Source: Pseudomonadota bacterium | GTDB taxonomy: Bacteria > Pseudomonadota > Alphaproteobacteria > Rhizobiales > Devosiaceae | Direction: 5' to 3' | DNA: 18,253 nucleotides | NCBI GenBank assembly: GCA_023387585.1 | Contig: JAEWHZ010000142.1 | Span: 1 to 18,253 of the forward strand | Part shown: positions 14,121 through 18,253 of the stretch, piece after piece | How positions within the stretch are numbered: position 1 is the first letter of the stretch | How the letters are laid out: the number at the start of each line of letters is the position of its first letter | Notes under the pieces: generated by a model | What the model saw: only the letters and a program-made list of their open reading frames with translations | What the model was told of the DNA's origin: nothing | The model's database searches: none | Position numbers and translations under genes: made by a program

Positions 14121-14600
14121 TCAGCCGCGCGGCAGCTCCGCGGTTTCGAGCGGAACGACCCCGGCGCCCATGGCATCGCCGAAGCGCACGAAGAATCCGT
14201 CGATCACCCCCTGCGCCGAATTGCCGATCAGCGCCCGTCCCAGCTTCATGATCTGCCCCGAGGCGCCGGCGCGCGCGGCGAAATGCAGTTCGGTGTCGGC
14301 GCCCAGATCGCTCAGCTCGATATCGGCCGCTCCTTCGGCCAGCCCCAGCAGCCCGCCCTTGCCGCGCCCGGCCAGCGTGTAGCGTTTGGCCGGCACCACA
14401 TCCGACAGCTCCAGCCCGCCGCGAAAGCTGGGGCTGAGCGGGCCGAGCCTGACGGTGATGGCCAGATCGAGCGTCATCGGCCCGGTCCAGGCGATGTGGC
14501 TGCATCCCGGTATGGCCCGGCCGAGCGTTTCGGCGTCGTTGAGCGCCGCCCAAACCGCCAGCCGCGGGGCGGCGATCCTGTAGCGCCCGCCGAACTGCAT
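14121..14600 (-). CDS. CoxG-like SRPBCC family protein
   Basis: This 159-residue protein resembles CoxG, a member of the START/SRPBCC ligand-binding superfamily encoded in many carbon monoxide dehydrogenase loci. Family landmarks are visible: MQFGGRYRIAAPRLAVWAALND at 1-22, IPGCSHI at 30-36, RLGPLSPSFRGGLELSDV at 51-68, GRGKGGLLGLAEGAADIEL at 78-96 and a final amphipathic helix with FFVRFGDAM at 136-144. CoxG helps assemble or anchor CO dehydrogenase at the membrane in carboxydotrophs, but stand-alone copies are common and unexplained. No coxLMS genes are nearby, so CO oxidation should not be inferred. The ATG at 14598-14600 was chosen because a textbook AAAGGAG (complement of 14606-14612) lies 5 nt upstream; the frame extends to 14666 without homology. 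It may be co-transcribed with the downstream importer, but a 147-bp gap makes that uncertain. Confidence 0.82.
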   Translation of the reverse strand: MQFGGRYRIAAPRLAVWAALNDAETLGRAIPGCSHIAWTGPMTLDLAITVRLGPLSPSFRGGLELSDVVPAKRYTLAGRGKGGLLGLAEGAADIELSDLGADTELHFAARAGASGQIMKLGRALIGNSAQGVIDGFFVRFGDAMGAGVVPLETAELPRG

Positions 14601-14740
14601 ATAAGCTCCTTTACGTGCGGCTTTTTCGCACCAATATCGGCAAAATAGGCATGCGGCCCCGTCCATGCAATTGTCACGGGGGGCACGAGAGACAAACTAG
14701 GGCGTGCGCGCCGCGTCAGCGCGACAGGAGAAATAGAGCA
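14601..14740. promoter_or_regulatory. Divergent promoter region between CoxG-like gene and helical module
   Basis: The 140 bp between the divergent start codons must serve both directions. For the minus-strand gene a plausible pair is -35 TTGCAT (complement of 14665-14670) and -10 TATTTT (complement of 14642-14647) with 17-bp spacing. For the plus-strand gene there is a -35-like TTGTCA at 14671-14676, with only a poor -10 around 14693-14698 (CAAACT, 16-bp spacing). The two -35 elements would abut, suggesting one control point for both. An AGGAG at 14726-14730 serves as ribosome binding site for the plus-strand gene. Neither promoter is proven, and no operator palindrome stands out. Confidence 0.4.
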
Positions 14741-15961
14741 ATGTCCGAGATCGAGACCACCGCACCCGCCACCACCACCGCGCCGGCGATGGCCGAGAAG
14801 CCGTTGCAGTATCTCGACAGGGCCGTCGGCGCCATGCGCAATCTCGGCATCTGGCCCGAGCAGCAGGGCGAGGCGCCGATCACCGGGCTTTTGCAGCAGA
14901 TCACCGAGCTCGACGAGACCCGCGTGGTGCTGATCGGGCGCACGCTGAGCCAGGCCTCCGCCTTCAACGAGGTGGTGCGCGAGCAGATCGCCGCCATGAA
15001 GATCGCCGAGCGCTACGAGGAGATCACCAAGGGCTTCGATTCGATCCGCGACGACGCCAAGACCATGGTCGACCAGCTCGCGGACAACAAGCTCGACCTG
15101 GTGGAGCGCGTGCAGAACGTGTGGATGAAGGTCAGCCGCGGCGACATCGCCTCGCGCTTCAACAAGATCCGCGACACCTATCTCACCGTCACCGCCGACA
15201 CCAAGGACCAGATCGAGCGCGAGCAGACCATCCTCGAATCCTATCGCGACTTCCGCGGCGCGCTGAAGCAGGCCGAGGTGATGGCGCTCGAGGTTCTGCA
15301 CACCGCCGAGCAGCGCCTCGGGGAGAAGCAGACCGTACTCGAAGCCGCCTCCGCCGAGCTCGCCGCCTATCAGGGCGACGTACCCGCCGACCGCGCCCGC
15401 CTCGAAATGGCGCGCGACGAGCGGTTGCGCGAGATGCAGAACGAGGAAAAGCGCTACCAGATCGCCAAGGACCTCTCCGACAATCTCACCATCTCCTACA
15501 ACACCACCGAGGTGGTGATGGCGCGCCTGATGCAGACCACCAACGCCAAGGAGCGCGTCTACCAGCAGTCGATCTCGTTCTTCTCGACCAACGAGACCGT
15601 CCTGACCGCGCTCAGCGCCTCCTTCACCGGCATGTTCGGCCTGCACGAATCCACCCAGACCCTGAACGCCATGAAGGAGGGCATGTCGAAAAGCCTCGAG
15701 ACCCTGTCCGAGATCGGCGACAAGGTGCAGGAGGAGGCGGTGCGCGCCGGCTACGGTCCCACCATCCGCGCCGACGCGGTCAAGAAGCTGGTCGAATCCG
15801 TCATCAACTTCCAGGAAAAGAGCCGCACCATCATCAACGAGATGCGCGTCGCCTCGACCAAGAACTCGGCCGAGATCCGCGACGCCGTCGAGGACGGCAA
15901 GCGCCGCCTCGCCCAGCTCGCCAGCGAGGGCAACGCCCTCTTGCTCGAAACCCGGAGCTGA
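14741..15961 (+). CDS. Helix-rich TelA-like protein, first gene of an uncharacterised module
   Basis: The 406-residue protein has no signal peptide, no membrane segment and no cysteine. After a Thr/Ala-rich head (5-19) it is almost entirely predicted helix, with heptad-like coiled-coil stretches at about 155-245 and 355-400. The segment QLADNKLDLVERVQNVW (112-128) fits the DN-x-x-L...W pattern of TelA/toxic anion resistance proteins, and the later stretch from ISYNTTEVV to SLETLSEIG (251-326) could match the TelA helical repeat. I call it TelA-like with moderate confidence only. Proteins of that family have been linked to tellurite resistance and envelope stress, but their mechanism is not settled. 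The ATG at 14741 was preferred to a frame opening at 14615 because of its AGGAG site and the typical MSEIETT beginning. It is followed after 31 bp by the DUF6384-like gene, presumably in one operon. Confidence 0.75.
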   Translation: MSEIETTAPATTTAPAMAEKPLQYLDRAVGAMRNLGIWPEQQGEAPITGLLQQITELDETRVVLIGRTLSQASAFNEVVREQIAAMKIAERYEEITKGFDSIRDDAKTMVDQLADNKLDLVERVQNVWMKVSRGDIASRFNKIRDTYLTVTADTKDQIEREQTILESYRDFRGALKQAEVMALEVLHTAEQRLGEKQTVLEAASAELAAYQGDVPADRARLEMARDERLREMQNEEKRYQIAKDLSDNLTISYNTTEVVMARLMQTTNAKERVYQQSISFFSTNETVLTALSASFTGMFGLHESTQTLNAMKEGMSKSLETLSEIGDKVQEEAVRAGYGPTIRADAVKKLVESVINFQEKSRTIINEMRVASTKNSAEIRDAVEDGKRRLAQLASEGNALLLETRS

Positions 15962-15992
15962 CCGTCCGGGTGCGTGCGATCGGGCTTGAACC

Positions 15993-16931
15993 ATGAGTGA
16001 GACCGCCCAGCCGGCCCGCGCGCCGCTCGACGAGGTGATGCTGGCGATGGACGTGGTGGACACGCTGCGCCACCGCCAGGATATCGTCACCCGCGAGCTC
16101 GCCGGCGAGGCGCGCGAGCGCCAGCTCATCGAGCGCCTGCGCGACATCTACCGCCAGCAGGGCATCGAGGTGCCCGATCACATTCTCAAGGAGGGCGTCG
16201 CGGCGCTCGAGGAAAGCCGCTTCGCCTACGACCCGCCAAAGCCCGGCTTCAGGGTGACGCTGGCAAAGCTCTACGTGTCGCGCAAGCGCTGGGGCCGGCC
16301 GGTGCTGGCCGTGTTCGCGGCGCTGGTGCTGGTGCTGGTCGGCTATTTCGCCGTCTGGGGCCCGATCCGGGCGGGTCAGGCCGAGGCCGCGCGCATCGAG
16401 CTCGCCGAGCGCCTGCCCGCCGAGATGGACGCGCTCTACCAGACCATATTCGAGGAGACCAAGGTGCAGCAGGCCGTGGTCGAGGCCGAGCAGCTGCGCC
16501 AGCGCGGCAAGGCGCTCGCCGCCGAGGGCGACCGCGACGGCGCCGCCCAGATGCTCATCCGCCTCACCGCCCTGCGCGACAAGCTGCGGCTCGAATACGC
16601 CGTGCGCGTCGTCAACCGCCCCGGCGAGGATTCCGGCTTCTGGACCTTTCCCGAGATCAACACCGACGCCACCAATTTCTACCTCGTCGTCGAGGCCGTC
16701 GGCCCCGATGGCTCGGCGCTCACCCTGCCGATCGAGAACGAGGAGAACCAGGTCACCGAGGAGGTCGACAAATGGGGCATCCGCGTGCCCGAATCCGTCT
16801 ATAACGCGGTCGCCGCCGACAAGCGGGACGACGGCATCATCCAGATGGACGAGGTCGGCCGCAAATCCTTCGGCTTTCTCGAAACCGAATATGCCCTGCC
16901 GGTGCTCGGCGGGGCCGTGACCCGCTGGTAG
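15993..16931 (+). CDS. Single-pass membrane protein, DUF6384-like
   Basis: This 312-residue protein appears to match the uncharacterised DUF6384 family, judged by recall of its layout. A soluble N-terminal part starts PLDEVMLAMDVVDTLRHRQ (11-29) with a helical stretch to about 75. A basic SRKRWGR (96-102) precedes one transmembrane helix at 103-122. An alanine/glutamate-rich coiled coil covers about 128-205, and a compact, probably beta-rich C-terminal domain covers 210-312 with WTFPEINTDATNFYLVVEAV, IENEENQVTEEVDKWGIRVP and a DEVGRKSFGFLE motif. Positive residues before the helix suggest the N-terminus is cytoplasmic and the C-terminal domain periplasmic; this is inference. The ribosome binding site is weak, consistent with coupling to the preceding gene. 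It could be the membrane anchor of the module. No enzymatic motif was recognised. Confidence 0.8.
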   Translation: MSETAQPARAPLDEVMLAMDVVDTLRHRQDIVTRELAGEARERQLIERLRDIYRQQGIEVPDHILKEGVAALEESRFAYDPPKPGFRVTLAKLYVSRKRWGRPVLAVFAALVLVLVGYFAVWGPIRAGQAEAARIELAERLPAEMDALYQTIFEETKVQQAVVEAEQLRQRGKALAAEGDRDGAAQMLIRLTALRDKLRLEYAVRVVNRPGEDSGFWTFPEINTDATNFYLVVEAVGPDGSALTLPIENEENQVTEEVDKWGIRVPESVYNAVAADKRDDGIIQMDEVGRKSFGFLETEYALPVLGGAVTRW

Positions 16932-16943
16932 GGTAGGCGCATC

Positions 16944-18253
16944 ATGACCATTCGCGGCCCCCAGGCCCTCGCCTCGCTCGAAGACGCGCTGCGCGACATC
17001 AGGCGCGAGGAGGACGAGATTTCGAAGCGCCTCGCCCGCGCCTCCGAGCGGCTGACCAAGATCCGCGAGGGCGAGGCCGAGCTGTTCCGCAAGCTGGCCC
17101 AGCTCCGGCTCGATCCGTCCGTGCGCAGCCAGCTCGACGGCCAGATCGGCGCCTCCGAGCAGCGTGCGCGCGACATGCTCAAGGCCCATGCCGAACTGCT
17201 GGCCTCGACCGAGACCGGCCTTGCCGCCACCGATGCCGAGATCGCCCGCCTCACCGCCACCCGCACCGAGGCGGCGACCGGGATCGGCGCCGAGCAGGAC
17301 AAGCTCAAGGCGCTGTCGGCGCGCATCGGCCAGGAAGTGGCGCGCGACGACACCTATGCCAAAAAACGGGCCGAGGCCGAGCATCTGCGCGAGGTGGCCG
17401 ACGAGGCGGTGCGCAAGACCGAGACCGCCGAGGCCGACCGCGAGAGCAAGGGTCAGCCCTATCGCGACGATCCGCTGTTCATGTATCTGTACGATGCCGG
17501 CTACGGCACGTCGCAATACGCGGCTTCCAACCTCATTCGCTATCTCGACGGGCTGGTGGCCGGGCTGATCCGCTTCAATCGCGTCCGGCCCAATTTCGTC
17601 ATGCTCAACGAGATTCCGGCGCGGCTGCGCGAGCATGCCGACCGCCAGGTGGAGCTGGCGGCGGCGGCCGAAGCCGAGGTCGACGCGCTCGAGACCGCGG
17701 CCATCGACGCGGCCGGCGGTAAGCCGATGCGCGAGGCGATCGCCGCCGCCCAGGCGCGCATCGCCCGGATCGACGCCGACATCGTCGCCGCCGAGGACCG
17801 CCGCGACGAGCTGAGCCAGACGCGCAACGGGCTGGCGACCGGGCAGGACCCGGCCTTCGCCCAGGCGCTGGACGAATTGGCCGCGGCCCTCGGCCGCGAG
17901 GACCTCAAGACCCTGCTGGCCGATGCGCGGCGCACCGCCACCGGCCAGGACGATACGCTGGTGGCCCAGATCGACGAGGCCCGCGCCCGTGCCAAGGACG
18001 AGGACGACGAGATCCGCGAGCATACGGGGCGGCTGAAGACGCTCGAAAGCCGGCGCCGCGAGCTCGAGGACATCCAGTACGAGTTCAAGCGCGCCCGCTA
18101 CGACGACCCGCGCTCCAGTTTTCGCGAGGACCGGCTGGTCGGCGACATGCTCAACGATTTCCTGCGCGGCACCATCACGGCGGCGAGCTATTGGGATCAC
18201 TGGCGGCGCAGCCAGAACTGGAGCGCCGGCACCGGCGACTGGGGCGGCCGCGT
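16944..18253 (+). CDS. Long coiled-coil protein of unknown function (cut by window edge)
   Basis: The frame starts with ATG at 16944, 12 bp after the preceding stop, and remains open to the window edge, giving 436 residues without an end. Residues about 8-168 are a charged Arg/Glu/Ala coiled coil. A non-coiled domain at about 173-228 contains PYRDDPLFMYLYDAGYGTSQY and LVAGLIRFNRVRPNFVMLNEIP. A second coiled coil spans about 230-382. The visible end turns aromatic and glycine-rich, with FLRGTITAASYWDHWRRSQ (406-424) and a following Gly/Trp stretch that includes GDWGGR at 431-436. No signal peptide, transmembrane helix, nucleotide-binding loop or cysteine was seen. The arrangement coil-domain-coil resembles structural or scaffolding proteins. 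I do not recognise the family. Tight spacing makes co-transcription with the two upstream genes very likely. Confidence 0.8.
   Translation, partial: MTIRGPQALASLEDALRDIRREEDEISKRLARASERLTKIREGEAELFRKLAQLRLDPSVRSQLDGQIGASEQRARDMLKAHAELLASTETGLAATDAEIARLTATRTEAATGIGAEQDKLKALSARIGQEVARDDTYAKKRAEAEHLREVADEAVRKTETAEADRESKGQPYRDDPLFMYLYDAGYGTSQYAASNLIRYLDGLVAGLIRFNRVRPNFVMLNEIPARLREHADRQVELAAAAEAEVDALETAAIDAAGGKPMREAIAAAQARIARIDADIVAAEDRRDELSQTRNGLATGQDPAFAQALDELAAALGREDLKTLLADARRTATGQDDTLVAQIDEARARAKDEDDEIREHTGRLKTLESRRRELEDIQYEFKRARYDDPRSSFREDRLVGDMLNDFLRGTITAASYWDHWRRSQNWSAGTGDWGGR

Noticed and set aside
14121..14600. Evidence for carbon monoxide oxidation from the CoxG-like gene
   Set aside because: No coxL, coxM or coxS gene is present, and stand-alone CoxG-like proteins are widespread.
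14615..14631. Small hairpin GTGCG/CGCAC with a T-rich loop in the leader of the CoxG-like gene
   Set aside because: A 5-bp stem with a 7-nt loop is expected by chance in such GC-rich DNA, and nothing else supports a regulatory role.
15834..18200. 788-codon minus-strand open frame opposite the coiled-coil genes, and a 557-codon one at 14474-16147
   Set aside because: These Leu/Gly/Val-rich frames look more protein-like than most shadows, but they mirror Glu/Arg/Lys-rich coiled-coil codons. They run across several plus-strand genes that have sensible starts, stops and spacing.

Overview
The window is about 18 kb of very GC-rich DNA with dense coding, short gaps and start/stop overlaps. The protein set suggests an alphaproteobacterium, most likely of the order Hyphomicrobiales (rhizobia/Devosia-type). 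Support comes from the BMP-type nucleoside importer, a double-domain aldehyde dehydrogenase next to a long-form DeoC, a CoxG-like protein, and a 45-bp palindrome that resembles (from memory) dispersed repeats of that order. The assignment is an inference; no rRNA or other marker gene is present.

From about 14.0 kb back to 4.6 kb, on the minus strand, lies one tightly packed nucleoside uptake and breakdown operon. In transcription order it encodes a periplasmic BMP-family binding protein, a double ABC ATPase, two permeases, cytidine deaminase (cdd), purine nucleoside phosphorylase, long-form deoxyribose-phosphate aldolase (deoC) and a two-domain ALDH16-type aldehyde dehydrogenase. Gaps are 34 nt or less and two junctions overlap by 4 nt. 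A second minus-strand block at 1-3.0 kb carries deoA, deoB and the start of upp, the remaining steps of the same pathway. Together they would import nucleosides, deaminate cytidine, split nucleosides by phosphorolysis, isomerise (deoxy)ribose-1-phosphate to the 5-phosphate, cleave deoxyribose-5-phosphate to glyceraldehyde-3-phosphate and acetaldehyde, probably oxidise the acetaldehyde to acetate, and return uracil to UMP.

The two halves are separated at 3.08-4.62 kb by an opposite-strand alpha/beta hydrolase and a DUF433/DUF5615 toxin-antitoxin-like pair, which look like insertions into an ancestrally continuous locus.

Upstream of the importer (14.1-14.6 kb, minus strand) is an orphan CoxG/SRPBCC-like protein. 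Diverging from it on the plus strand is a three-gene module. Its members are a cysteine-free, helix-rich protein with TelA-like features, a single-pass membrane protein resembling the DUF6384 family, and a long coiled-coil protein cut by the window edge. I cannot give this module a proven function, and it is the least explained part of the window.

No tRNA, rRNA, CRISPR array, insertion sequence or convincing rho-independent terminator was seen. Several very long open frames antisense to the real genes are by-products of high GC content and were not annotated.
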